Origin: CAUZIZ01 sp963579905
GTDB taxonomy: Bacteria; Acidobacteriota; UBA6911; RPQK01; JAJDTT01
Length of the DNA stretch: 18,070 nucleotides
Reading direction: 5' to 3'
Assembly: GCA_963579905.1 (NCBI GenBank)
Contig: CAUZIZ010000115.1
Location: 1 to 18,070 of the forward strand
Part shown: positions 7,398 to 15,156 of the stretch, piece after piece
Position numbering within the stretch: position 1 is the first letter of the stretch
How the letters are laid out: the number at the start of each line of letters is the position of its first letter
Notes under the pieces: model-generated
Databases searched by the model: none
What the model saw: only the letters and a program-made list of their open reading frames with translations
What the model was told of the DNA's origin: nothing
Program-made: the position numbers and the translations under genes

Positions 7398-8256
7398 ATG
7401 CCGATGCGTGACGAAAGATTGCCTCTCCTCGATGACGACGGTGGCGCTCTGGCGCCCCGAGAAGCATATCCTGAATTCGCCTATGAGTTCGGCCCCAGAA
7501 AGCACCTGAGCGATCATTGGCGTGTCGTGGCCCGACGCAAGGGGGTGATCCTGACCTTGGTTGTGACGGCTCTCGCCATCTCGACCGTCTACACGTTTCG
7601 ACAGCCCCCACTTTATCGAGCTACCACCAGGGTGGAGATCAAACCTGAGTTGGCCAACGTCCTTCCCTACCAGGACTTTGAGCGAAGCTCGGCCGCCTCA
7701 CAGTACCGAGGTTATCTGAATACCCAGATAGAGCACCTCACCAGCCACAATCTTGCCCGGCGCCTGGTCCTGGCAGCCGGCCTGGAGCGCCAAAGCGAGT
7801 CAAGACAGGAAGCGGCAGTGTGCGCAGCAGTGTGGGACTGGTTGACTGGATAGAACAACGGAGAGCGCAGCCGACGGCTGACGAGGGAAGAACAAATCCA
7901 GCAGAGAATCGGCGAAGTCCTGGGCGCGGTTTCGGTCGTGCCGGCGCCAAACTCCTACATCATCGAAATCAATTACACCTCGTCCGATCCGGAGTTGGCT
8001 GCGCGTCAAGTCAACATCCTCGCCCGGGAATACATCGAGTACAGCCTTCAGGCCAAGTACGACTCCACCAACCGTGCCACAGAGTTCTTGCAAAAGCAGC
8101 TTGTCGACCTGAAGGCCAAAGTCCAGGAAACCGAAGAAGCCCAGCTTCGCTACGCCCGAGCCCACAACATTCTGAACGTCAACGAAAAGCAGGATGTCGT
8201 TCTTCAGACGCTCGCTGACCTCAATAGGGAGTTGACAGAAGCTCGATCGGCCCGCA
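7398..8256 (+). pseudogene. Wzz/GumC-type polysaccharide chain-length determinant, broken
   Basis: The reading frame shows the N-terminal half of a Wzz/GumC-family inner-membrane protein: a cytoplasmic start with RKHLSDHWRVVARRKG, a first membrane helix (GVILTLVVTALAISTVYTF), then PPLYRATTRVEIKP and IEHLTSHNLARRLV. An amber TAG stands at 7851-7853. The same frame then continues with family-typical sequence (TREEQIQQRIGEVL, NSYIIEINYTS, DPELAARQVNILAREYIEY) and a coiled-coil stretch (EFLQKQLVDLKAKVQETEEA). The frame is cut at 8257, where an IS21-type end begins, so the C-terminal half and second membrane helix are missing. A nonsense change is the simplest reading; two compensating frameshifts around 7820-7880 are possible. 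Such proteins control exopolysaccharide chain length and export. The ATG at 7404 is an alternative start. Confidence 0.8.
7851..7853 (+). other. In-frame amber codon in the Wzz-like gene
   Basis: TAG interrupts a frame that codes for Wzz-like protein on both sides. TAG is also the normal terminal stop of other genes here (pyrE and the 202-aa gene), so general recoding of TAG is unlikely. Confidence 0.7.
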
Positions 8257-8363
8257 TGTTGCGTATTCCGGTGAAACCGGCCACCGAATCCGGAGGAAAC
8301 CGGCCGGGTCGGAGCGAAGCGACGCTGGAGGTTGATAATCATGTTCCAGGTGGCCGGTTTGAG

Positions 8364-9116
8364 TCAATCCCCATGACGCTCATTGGGTAAGAACGCATCA
8401 TCTCGTCTCTCCTTTCTTGAGTGAGTTGCCGATGCAAAGTTTGCATCAGCAGATTGTTGTTTCCATTGTTGACTCAGAGTCCTGAGTCGGCTTCTGAGAT
8501 AATCCCAGTAGGGATCCGAGACCGGTTGTTGTCTGACTTCCTGAATCAGAGGTTCGAAGTAGCTCAGGGAGGTGATCGCTCCTCCGGTGTGACCATTGAG
8601 CCAGGCGATGTGCTTGCGGGCGCAACCCAGGAGCAGAGCCTGCTCGATCTGCTGCAAGGACAGACCCTGGTGGTAGAAGCAAACGGCCAGCTGGCGGTCC
8701 GCCGAGGAGAAGGAGCACTGGACGCCGGGGGGCTCGAGCTACAGACGGGCGATCTGATCGACGTATTGGGATTGGGCCGCTTCAGGCTCCCGAGCGGGGG
8801 ATCTTCGGTAAGGCCAGAAGGGCTCGCTGATCTGGAGGCGGGTGTGCTCGTGTTGATTGCGGGCGAGGGTGAGCTGACAGAGGCCTCGAGACTGGAGTTC
8901 ACCCAGATAGGTGGAGAGGGAGCGGCGAGACTTGCGCAAGGCCCGAGCCAGCTGGGTGGGCGAGACAGTCAGTTCACCGGTGGAGCGATCCGCTTTCAGG
9001 CACAGATAGACGAAGAGTTTGAAGGCCCCGTCGGAGACGTGCTCCATGGCCTGCAGCATCGGAGCACCGGCGGCAAACCAGCCGGCTTTGACTTTCAACT
9101 GCGGTGTTGGACTCAT
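8364..9116 (-). pseudogene. IS21 cargo gene: helix-turn-helix-like protein with in-frame stop
   Basis: Two blocks in the same frame form one broken protein of about 250 codons. The N-terminal part (9116-8742) has HVSDGAFKLFVYLCLKADRS, then LTVSPTQLARALRKSRRSLSTYLGELQSRG, which reads as a winged-helix or helix-turn-helix segment, then an aromatic stretch EPFWPYRR. After a TAG at 8741-8739 the frame continues with GLSLQQIEQALLLGCARKHI, ITSLSYFEPLIQEV and PYWDYLRSRL to the stop at 8364. Start ATG 9116 overlaps the istB stop as ATGA, so the gene travelled with the element. From memory, similar proteins accompany some IS21-like elements, and a DNA-binding role in transposition or its control is likely but unproven. 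Confidence 0.7.
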
Positions 9117-9360
9117 GATTCGTCCTCCTGCTTGGCGGGGCGATGACGATGCCGGCGCATGGAAGCCCCTTCGAGGTCGATGCGGTAGGCATTGTGGACT
9201 AGACGATCCAGGATGGAATCAGCGGTGGTCGGATCTCCGATCTGCTCATGCCAATGGGTGACGGGGAGCTGAGAGGTGAGGATCGTAGATCGACTGTCAT
9301 GCGGTCCTCGCAGATCTCGTAAAAGTCCCGTCGCTCCCAGCCAGGACGGATGTTTGCGGC
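9113..9360 (-). pseudogene. istB: istB remnant (IS21 transposition helper ATPase, C-terminal part)
   Basis: Only the C-terminal end of the AAA+ helper protein remains: ERRDFYEICEDR, then STILTSQLPVTHWHEQIGDP, SILDRLVHNAYRIDLEG and a basic tail RRHRHRP. The parts before and after EDR lie in different frames. A one-base loss near 9300 (GACCG followed by CATGAC) explains this. Walker A and B and the N-terminal domain are absent. The stop (9115-9113) overlaps the start of the cargo gene. Confidence 0.75.
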
Positions 9361-9431
9361 GACGCAGTAGACCAGCGATGAGAAATGCGGGTTAGTCGCC
9401 GATGCTCTCGACTGTATGCGCTGGAAAACGC

Positions 9432-10400
9432 CTATCGGGCACCCAGTCCATCGGCTGTAAGCCGCCTTCTGACTTCCTTGTGGATATCTGTAAATTGGAG
9501 AATGAAGCGACGATGCTCGCTATCCTGCCAGTCGTACAGCTCGAAGGACCACCACCATACGCCTTCGGCTCCTCCGGTGAGAGCAGTCCACGCCATCTCC
9601 AAAAGGGCCTCTTTGGTTGGGCGTGGATCCGCCTCGAGCGGAATCTTCTGCCGAAGGGTTTCGGTCGCGTATTCGTACCAATCACGGCGTCCGTGGCCTT
9701 GAAGCACCATCCAGACCGGACGGTTTCCCGCCAACCTCGTGGCCTTTGATGTAGCTCGCTCGACGTAACGTTTCCAGTCAACACCTTCCTTATAAGGGTA
9801 GATGTCCAGTCCAAATACGGACGCGAAGGGAAGGAACTGGCGAACCCATCTGGTTTCAGCGGAGGCAGCATCCACGTGAAAGATGCCTTCGATTCCGCAT
9901 TCCTTGAGACGATTATAAGCCGACTGAAATCGCTCAACTGAGGGCTGTCGCGTAGGCCCCTCGAGGGGAAATCGGTATCCAGGTTCATCCGGAGCATAGA
10001 CGCCCGCGAATGCAGGGTGAGTACAGGCGGTCTCGAGGACGGCGTCCAGCCAATCCTCGGGAATCGCGGCTGGCTGCCAACTGTCAAAAACTAGTCGAAC
10101 GCCCAGCTCAGCAGCCCGATCCAAGTCCTTGCGCCACTGTTCGGGCTTCAGTCTCGGGCTGCGCCAATACAGCGTGTGTGTGAAGCCTAGATCGACCAGA
10201 AACTGGAAATACTCCACATCCAGGTTACGAGGAGCGCTCCAGGAACCGAAGACCGGCCGGTGATCAACCGAGGGGCGCCGTCTGGCAGGTACTTCGGCAT
10301 CTTCCTGGCTCGAAGCCTGACAGGAAAAGAGTGAAATCAAGGCGAGGAAGAAAAGCCGTTTAGTCAGGATCGAAAGCCGACGACGCTCAGCCCCAGCCAC
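9432..10400 (-). CDS. Lipoprotein, glycoside-hydrolase-like TIM-barrel protein
   Basis: The 322-aa product opens with a basic and then hydrophobic signal (KRLFFLALISLFSC) whose C27 fits a loose lipobox, so it is probably membrane-anchored outside the cytoplasm. The rest reads like a beta/alpha barrel of the glycoside-hydrolase type: YFQFLVDLGFTHTLYWRS, AAELGVRLVFDSW, FAGVYAPDEPGYR (a plausible acid site), FGLDIYPYKEGVDW, PVWMVLQGHG and GAEGVWWWSFELYDW. Substrate and family number are unknown. The start is a GTG one base after the stop of the 95-aa gene, suggesting coupling. Position 9434-9432 is TAG, and IS21-like debris lies about 70 bases beyond, so slight C-terminal alteration by the insertion cannot be excluded. 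Confidence 0.7.
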   Translation of the reverse strand: MAGAERRRLSILTKRLFFLALISLFSCQASSQEDAEVPARRRPSVDHRPVFGSWSAPRNLDVEYFQFLVDLGFTHTLYWRSPRLKPEQWRKDLDRAAELGVRLVFDSWQPAAIPEDWLDAVLETACTHPAFAGVYAPDEPGYRFPLEGPTRQPSVERFQSAYNRLKECGIEGIFHVDAASAETRWVRQFLPFASVFGLDIYPYKEGVDWKRYVERATSKATRLAGNRPVWMVLQGHGRRDWYEYATETLRQKIPLEADPRPTKEALLEMAWTALTGGAEGVWWWSFELYDWQDSEHRRFILQFTDIHKEVRRRLTADGLGAR

Positions 10401-10401
10401 T

Positions 10402-10689
10402 TCAGTCCAGATCCCAAGGGCGGATCGGATCGTCCAACTCGTCCTTGGACTTCAAGGCCTCTCGGAACTTCTCTTCGAGACCTTCCTGACGTTCCTTTTC
10501 ATCAACGAAGGCCTTGTCGAATAATTTTGCAGCCTTCTGCTTGCGGTCTTTGACATCTTGCACCGCATTCTCGAACGAATAGTCCAACTTCTTTTTCTCG
10601 GAATGAAGGACCAGACCTGTCTGGGTATTCACCAACAGACTGGCTTGACAGCAGGGACACTCGACTTTTACGTTCTTCGACTCAGCCAT
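10402..10689 (-). CDS. Small CPCC-motif (zinc-ribbon-like) protein
   Basis: A 95-aa protein starts MAESKNVKVECPCCQASLLV. The CPCC cysteines (C11, C13, C14) recall half of a zinc ribbon, with no second cysteine pair seen. The rest is highly charged and probably helical (residues ~30-85 are rich in K, E and D), ending DDPIRPWDLD. It lies 38 bases after pyrE and one base before the lipoprotein start, in the same direction, so an operon is likely. The function is unknown; metal binding or a scaffold role is a guess. Confidence 0.7.
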   Translation of the reverse strand: MAESKNVKVECPCCQASLLVNTQTGLVLHSEKKKLDYSFENAVQDVKDRKQKAAKLFDKAFVDEKERQEGLEEKFREALKSKDELDDPIRPWDLD

Positions 10690-10727
10690 AGCAACATCAT
10701 TCTAACAGGCCAGATCACGAATGCGGG

Positions 10728-11315
10728 CTAAAGCAGGGCCAGTTGTTCTTGAACGCTGGGATCCGAAAGGAGCTCCTGCACGCGGAAAAGTCGGAGAAAA
10801 GAATAACCGCTGAAGTTTTCTTCCGCTCCCTGCTCTCGATCGACCAGACAGATTACCGCGACCACCTCGTAGCCGTGAGTCTCGGCCCTTTCTATAGACT
10901 TCAGGGCGGATGTACCCGTGGTGCACACATCGTCGAAGATGACGATCCGAGATCCCTTTTTGCCTTCGAAACCCTCGATATACAGTTGGGTTCCGTGCTT
11001 TTTGGGCTCTTTCCGCACAATGAATGCAGGCAGAGGGGTATAACGGTCTCGTTCGGCGAAGCTGACGGCGGCTACGGCCGCTACCACTGGATCTGCTCCC
11101 AAAGTGAGGCCTCCAATCGCCTCGGCCTCGACTTGATGCCGTGCCAACTCATCCAGGATCAGACGGGCGCAAAGGTAGGCTCCCTCAGGATCTAGCGTCG
11201 TCTTCTTAGCATCGATATAGTGCTTACTGGTCATCCCCGAAGTTAGAGTGAAGTTGCCGATTTGCAGCGATCGGGTGATCAGGATGCGGCGGAGGTCTTC
11301 TCTGATCTCATTCAT
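10728..11315 (-). CDS. pyrE: Orotate phosphoribosyltransferase
   Basis: The 195-aa enzyme joins orotate and PRPP to make orotidine 5'-phosphate in UMP synthesis. The PRPP-binding motif IVIFDDVCTTGTS lies at 124-136. The substrate loop FTLTSGMTSKHYID (22-35) and the flexible lysine loop IVRKEPKKHGT (~99-109) are also present. Length and order fit bacterial PyrE. Start ATG 11315 has GGAGGGAG about seven bases upstream on the minus strand. It ends with TAG. The small CPCC gene and the lipoprotein follow, and the NRAMP-like gene is divergent. Confidence 0.93.
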   Translation of the reverse strand: MNEIREDLRRILITRSLQIGNFTLTSGMTSKHYIDAKKTTLDPEGAYLCARLILDELARHQVEAEAIGGLTLGADPVVAAVAAVSFAERDRYTPLPAFIVRKEPKKHGTQLYIEGFEGKKGSRIVIFDDVCTTGTSALKSIERAETHGYEVVAVICLVDREQGAEENFSGYSFLRLFRVQELLSDPSVQEQLALL

Positions 11316-11441
11316 GCGTAACTCCCTCCGAAGTATATGTCATCGCAGTGGGAAAATTGGCACGTATTCTCACGTAGGGAGGCGCGGAAGAGAGATCGCT
11401 ATCGAGAATGGATGTTGTTACCGTAAGAGACCTTGCCGACG

Positions 11442-12776
11442 ATGAGGGAAGCGTCCCCAAAGGGGAGCCAGTGGCTGTCGCAGCTTCGCCAGGTTGGTCC
11501 CGGCGCAATCGTGGCGTCAGCAAGTATTGGTGCCGGTGAAACCGTTCTGGCGGTGCGTGCGGGTGCCTGGGGTGGCTATGACCTCCTCTGGTTGATTCTT
11601 ATCGCAACTATCACCAAGTCGTTTCTGACCCTCTATTTGCTGGGACGTTACGCGGCAGTCTCGGGCCAGACCGTGGCCGAGAAGTTGGTCGACTTTCCCG
11701 GCCCCAGAGGCTGGCTGTTGTGGCTGATACTGGGCCTTGAAGCAGTCGTAGCTCCCTTCGTTTTCGTTGTCATCGCCGTCCCCAGCGGCCGTCTGATGAC
11801 AGAGATCGTGGCTTCGGTCGGACTCGTTCTCTCCTACAAGTGGTTTGCGCTCACGTTCGTCACTCTGGCCATCCTGGCAGGAATTTTTCAGCGCTACGAG
11901 ACTCTGGAGAGATCGCAGGCAGTGGTTTGCCTCGTGCTATTGGCCTGCACCTTGCTGGCCTCTATCCTGGTCCGACCGGAAATCGGGTCGATATTCAAAG
12001 GGTTCTTCCGTTTCGGGTATTTCCCTGCCTATCCGGAGTGGCTGCCGTTGGAAATCAAGTCCAGAAGCAGGGTGTTGGAGCTGGCTTCGGTGTTCGGCTA
12101 TGCCGGGAGCATCGCGATGAACTACATCGTCTATTCCAATTGGATCTTGATCAAAGGGTGGACGGTTGGTCGGTCCGGATCGGATCGCAAGCATGCCCTT
12201 AAGCCCCTCAAGTGGGACGTCTTCTTTACCGCCTCCCTGATTCTGCTTGTCACTGCTGCCTTCATGATCGCTGGAGCGGCAATCCTTGCACCCAGCCAGA
12301 AGATCCCCAGCGGATATGATCTGCTCACCGAACAGGCGAGTATCTTTGCCCAGATCTCCCCGCTCATGATTCCGCTCTACTATGTGATCATTCTGGCGGC
12401 CCTCTGGGGCACTCTCAACGCGCTTCCAGAGATTTATGGAAGGGGAGCCCACAGTTTTCTACAGCAGTTGCTTCCGCAGGGTAAGAAGCTCCGATATTCG
12501 CTGGTGATGAAAGTCTTCGGATTCACCCTGCTACTCCTGACCTGGGTCTTTATCTGGACCGAAACAACGCCTATCGTCATGATCGATCTGGTGGCGCTAT
12601 TCAGCACCAATGTCGGCGTTGGATTGACCTGTATCGCGGCCGTCTGGCTAGACGGGCAACTGCCGCCCGAGCAGCGAACGGCGAAACCGGTCCGTTGGGC
12701 CGGAATCGCCGCCGCCGCCGTCATTTCGTTCATGGCCGCAGTCTCTGCCTGGGCGGTTGTGATGCGCTACCTGTGA
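11442..12776 (+). CDS. NRAMP-fold transporter lacking the canonical DPGN motif
   Basis: The protein (444 aa from ATG 11442) has about eleven hydrophobic helices and the NRAMP/LeuT-fold pattern. Helix 1 reads GPGAIVASASIGAGE where metal-transporting NRAMP proteins have a DPGN signature. Helix 6 reads SIAMNYIVYSNW, keeping an M-x-x-like block but not a clear MPHN. From memory, related sequences in environmental bacteria have GPGLI...GSGE in this place and are annotated only as NRAMP family. The substrate is therefore open, and manganese or iron should not be assumed. A TTG at 11433 in frame is an alternative start; no strong ribosome site decides. It is divergent from pyrE. Confidence 0.85.
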   Translation: MREASPKGSQWLSQLRQVGPGAIVASASIGAGETVLAVRAGAWGGYDLLWLILIATITKSFLTLYLLGRYAAVSGQTVAEKLVDFPGPRGWLLWLILGLEAVVAPFVFVVIAVPSGRLMTEIVASVGLVLSYKWFALTFVTLAILAGIFQRYETLERSQAVVCLVLLACTLLASILVRPEIGSIFKGFFRFGYFPAYPEWLPLEIKSRSRVLELASVFGYAGSIAMNYIVYSNWILIKGWTVGRSGSDRKHALKPLKWDVFFTASLILLVTAAFMIAGAAILAPSQKIPSGYDLLTEQASIFAQISPLMIPLYYVIILAALWGTLNALPEIYGRGAHSFLQQLLPQGKKLRYSLVMKVFGFTLLLLTWVFIWTETTPIVMIDLVALFSTNVGVGLTCIAAVWLDGQLPPEQRTAKPVRWAGIAAAAVISFMAAVSAWAVVMRYL

Positions 12777-12799
12777 GAGGAAGGCAGCGACTTAGCCCC

Positions 12800-12997
12800 G
12801 CCACCGGCTGCACCGGATCATTCGAGAAAGAAACTTCCCGCTATTGGGGAGATTGTGCTGTTGTCCGGCTCTCTCCTCGGAACCTGGGCTCATTTTGCTA
12901 ACGGTCCAAGTCGTTCGCGGCTCTGACGGACTTGGCTTCGTAACGCTGGTAAGTTCACCCGTTGGCGGCACCTTCGGAGGACAGGGGACGTGCGACG
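12800..12997 (-). repeat. Intergenic repeat, copy B (inverted relative to copy A)
   Basis: The reverse complement of this stretch matches 4788-5000 over nearly its full length, with scattered substitutions and one missing block of about 18 bases. It starts about 24 bases after the NRAMP-like gene stop and fills the gap before the ClpX-like gene. Together with 12998-13116 it accounts for the 340-base gap, and no gene was seen in it. Confidence 0.85.
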
Positions 12998-13101
12998 TTC
13001 AGACGTTCGGACCTGTGACGAATTCTCGGTATGAATCGTTGATTTGAATCCTGCGTCTTATTAGGGGTAGAAGACTCACTGTAAGGTCGACAAAAATGCT
13101 T

Positions 13102-13109
13102 GGAGAGGA
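13102..13109 (+). promoter_or_regulatory. Ribosome binding site deciding the ClpX-like start
   Basis: GGAGAGGA, seven bases before ATG 13117, favours this start over the in-frame ATG at 13096. Confidence 0.6.
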
Positions 13110-13116
13110 AGATCTA

Positions 13117-14649
13117 ATGACGGTCGATAATCGGTTCAATCCGGATGAGTTGAAACAGCTATTGCAAAACAAGTACGGCACCGGAGTGCGTGTTGAAGTC
13201 TTTCCCAACGCCCAGGGAGAGGAAACCGACGAGGTAGAAGGCGAGGAACTCCACACAACTCAGAAATTTGATTTCGAACATAAACCGAGCGGGATCAAGG
13301 AATATCTCGACCGCTATGTGATCCAACAGGATGATGCCAAGAAGGTGTTGGCTACAGCGATTTGCGATCACTACCACCACATCCAAAACTGCCAGGGATC
13401 AGAAGATTGCCGGGACTACAAGAAGCAGAACATCATCTTGATCGGTCCCTCGGGAGTAGGTAAGACCTACCTGGTTCAGAACGTTGCTCGACTGATTGGA
13501 GTGCCTTTCTTCAAGGCCGATGCGACCAAGTACAGCGAGACCGGCTACGTCGGCGGAGACGTGGAAGATCTGATAAGAGAATTGGTCCATCAGGCCAAAG
13601 GGGATATCCAATTAGCAGAGTACGGTATCGTCTACCTCGACGAGATTGATAAAATTGCCTCGCCCTCAAACAGCCTTGGAAGGGACGTCAGTGGACACGG
13701 GGTCCAAAGAGGCCTCCTCAAGCTATTGGAAGAGACCGAGGTGCCTCTGAAGTCGCCGACTGACATTGCCAGTCAAATGCAGGCGTTCATGGAGGTCCAG
13801 GCCGGGGGAAAGCCCGAGAAAAAGACGATCAACACCAAACACATACTGTTTATTGTCAGTGGGGCCTTCACGGGTCTGACGGACATCATCAGGAAACGCC
13901 TCGGTGCGAAGAGGATAGGCTTCATAGGAGAGAAGACCTCCCAGGAGCAACAGCGTTTTCTTTTGCAGAAGGCTCGCTCCGTCGACTTCATCGACTACGG
14001 CTTCGAGTCTGAGTTCATTGGAAGGCTACCAGTCGTGGTCCACTGCAATCCGTTGACCGTCCCGGATCTTTTCAGGATCCTGAAGGATTCGGAAGGATCG
14101 CTGTTGAAACAGTACAAGAGTGACTTTCTAGCCTACGGGATTGATGCCTACTTCAAGGACGAGGGGATTAGAGCAATCGCCGAGCGAGCTGCCTTGGAGG
14201 AGACCGGCGCCCGGGGGCTGATCACCGTATGTGAGCAGCTCTTCCGTGAATACAAGTACCAGTTGCCGGATAGCGAAGTAGGTGATCTGGTCGTGGGACG
14301 GGAAATGGTAAAGGACCCGCCTGGGAAATTGGCAGAACTTCTCGCTAACCCCAACCTCTATCGAGAAGAGGTGCTTGGTTTCAGGCTAAAGAAACTTGAG
14401 AGGGAATTCAGCGATAACTTCGGCGTGGAAATCAGGTTCACGCCGGAAGCGGCCGAGCTTCTGGCTTCTCGAGCGGTCGCCGAGGGACGGGACATTTTGG
14501 AGTACTGTCGCGAGCTGTTTCGCGATTACGAGCATGGGGTCAAACTCTTGAAAAAAAGTTCCCGGAAGGAACCCTGGGTCTTCGATGTCGACGCAGTTTC
14601 TGATCCGTCAGGATCCTTGGAGCGCTGGATCAGGGAAACCTATCATTGA
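13117..14649 (+). CDS. ClpX-like AAA+ unfoldase without zinc-binding domain
   Basis: The 510-aa product is clearly ClpX-related: Walker A GPSGVGKT (110-117), pore loop GYVG (143-146), Walker B IVYLDEID (171-178), GRDVSGHGVQRGLLKLLE, sensor region EFIGRLPVV (~299-307) and TGARGL (363-368). An IGF triplet (267-269) lies where ClpX contacts ClpP. It differs from housekeeping ClpX in three ways: the N-terminal four-cysteine zinc domain is absent and replaced by an acidic segment, the RKH pore loop is replaced by GGKPEKK, and about 110 residues extend past the usual end. ATG 13117 is preferred over 13096 because GGAGAGGA (13102-13109) stands seven bases before it. This looks like a specialised paralogue, and its substrates are unknown. 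Confidence 0.85.
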   Translation: MTVDNRFNPDELKQLLQNKYGTGVRVEVFPNAQGEETDEVEGEELHTTQKFDFEHKPSGIKEYLDRYVIQQDDAKKVLATAICDHYHHIQNCQGSEDCRDYKKQNIILIGPSGVGKTYLVQNVARLIGVPFFKADATKYSETGYVGGDVEDLIRELVHQAKGDIQLAEYGIVYLDEIDKIASPSNSLGRDVSGHGVQRGLLKLLEETEVPLKSPTDIASQMQAFMEVQAGGKPEKKTINTKHILFIVSGAFTGLTDIIRKRLGAKRIGFIGEKTSQEQQRFLLQKARSVDFIDYGFESEFIGRLPVVVHCNPLTVPDLFRILKDSEGSLLKQYKSDFLAYGIDAYFKDEGIRAIAERAALEETGARGLITVCEQLFREYKYQLPDSEVGDLVVGREMVKDPPGKLAELLANPNLYREEVLGFRLKKLEREFSDNFGVEIRFTPEAAELLASRAVAEGRDILEYCRELFRDYEHGVKLLKKSSRKEPWVFDVDAVSDPSGSLERWIRETYH

Positions 14650-14731
14650 CGTGCATAAGTCGTGCCCTCTATGGCGTCGCGCCTGAAATTCTCATTGCTA
14701 GTCTTCCAGGGGCGTCGCTGACAAGGGATTC

Positions 14732-15121
14732 TTGACACGAGAAACCGCTGGGTCCAGAGAGCCCCAGTTCCTGGAAGGGCTCGAACTATTCAATCGGCAG
14801 GAATTCTACGACTGCCACGACTTGATAGAAGATCTTTGGCTCCAGGAGTCGAGTGACAAGCAGCCTTTTCTACAAGGCATCATCCAGGCTGCCGTTGCTT
14901 TCTTTCACTACCAACAAGGCAAATGGGGTGCAGCCCGCACCATGATGAAACAGTCTATCGACAAACTAGCCACTTACCCACGTCTTCATGGGGGGATCGA
15001 CCTGGGAAAATTTCGGTCTGAGTTGCGGGTCTGGAAACAGGCCCTCGATGAGGCTATTCGTCGGGGGAGTAGGGCTCCCCTGGACCTAGAGTATCCGCTG
15101 ATCAGTCTGCGATTAGACTGA
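14732..15121 (+). CDS. DUF309 family protein
   Basis: The 129-aa protein shows the DUF309 pattern: LELFNRQEFYDCHDLIEDLW (20-36 region, with H29, E33 and W36), FLQGIIQAAVAFFHYQQG and AARTMMKQSIDKL, an all-helical small protein of unknown function. The family often has E-x-H-E-x-x-E-x-x-W; here it is C-H-D-x-x-E-D-x-W. The start is taken as TTG 14732 with AAGGG (14723-14727) four bases upstream, since no ATG or GTG fits the conserved N-terminus better. It lies 82 bases after the ClpX-like gene in the same direction and may be co-transcribed. Confidence 0.8.
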   Translation: MTRETAGSREPQFLEGLELFNRQEFYDCHDLIEDLWLQESSDKQPFLQGIIQAAVAFFHYQQGKWGAARTMMKQSIDKLATYPRLHGGIDLGKFRSELRVWKQALDEAIRRGSRAPLDLEYPLISLRLD

Positions 15122-15156
15122 CGGTTGCCTTATCGAAGGAAGCATTAAGGGTTCTG

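Larger units (their letters stand above)
8257..9360 (-). mobile_element. IS21-family element remnant carrying a cargo gene
   Basis: The left edge at 8257 begins TGTTGCGTATTCCGGTG and abruptly ends the Wzz-like frame. Inside are inverted copies GGTGAAACCGGCCACC (8270-8285) and GGTGGCCGGTTT (~8349-8360), typical of the multiple terminal repeats of IS21 elements. On the minus strand the element holds the 3' part of istB and a downstream cargo gene. The transposase gene istA and the other terminus are missing, so the element is dead. The right boundary is uncertain because istB similarity fades around 9345-9370, just before the next gene's stop at 9432. Confidence 0.75.

Noticed and set aside
7851..8741. 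Two in-frame TAG codons within recognisable proteins, hinting at TAG recoding or readthrough
   Set aside because: Both are in genes already truncated by other events, and TAG is used as the normal terminal stop by pyrE and the 202-aa gene. Simple decay explains it better.
8421..9146. Long plus-strand frame of 241 codons across the IS21 remnant
   Set aside because: The opposite strand carries recognisable istB and cargo sequence; the plus frame is its antisense shadow.
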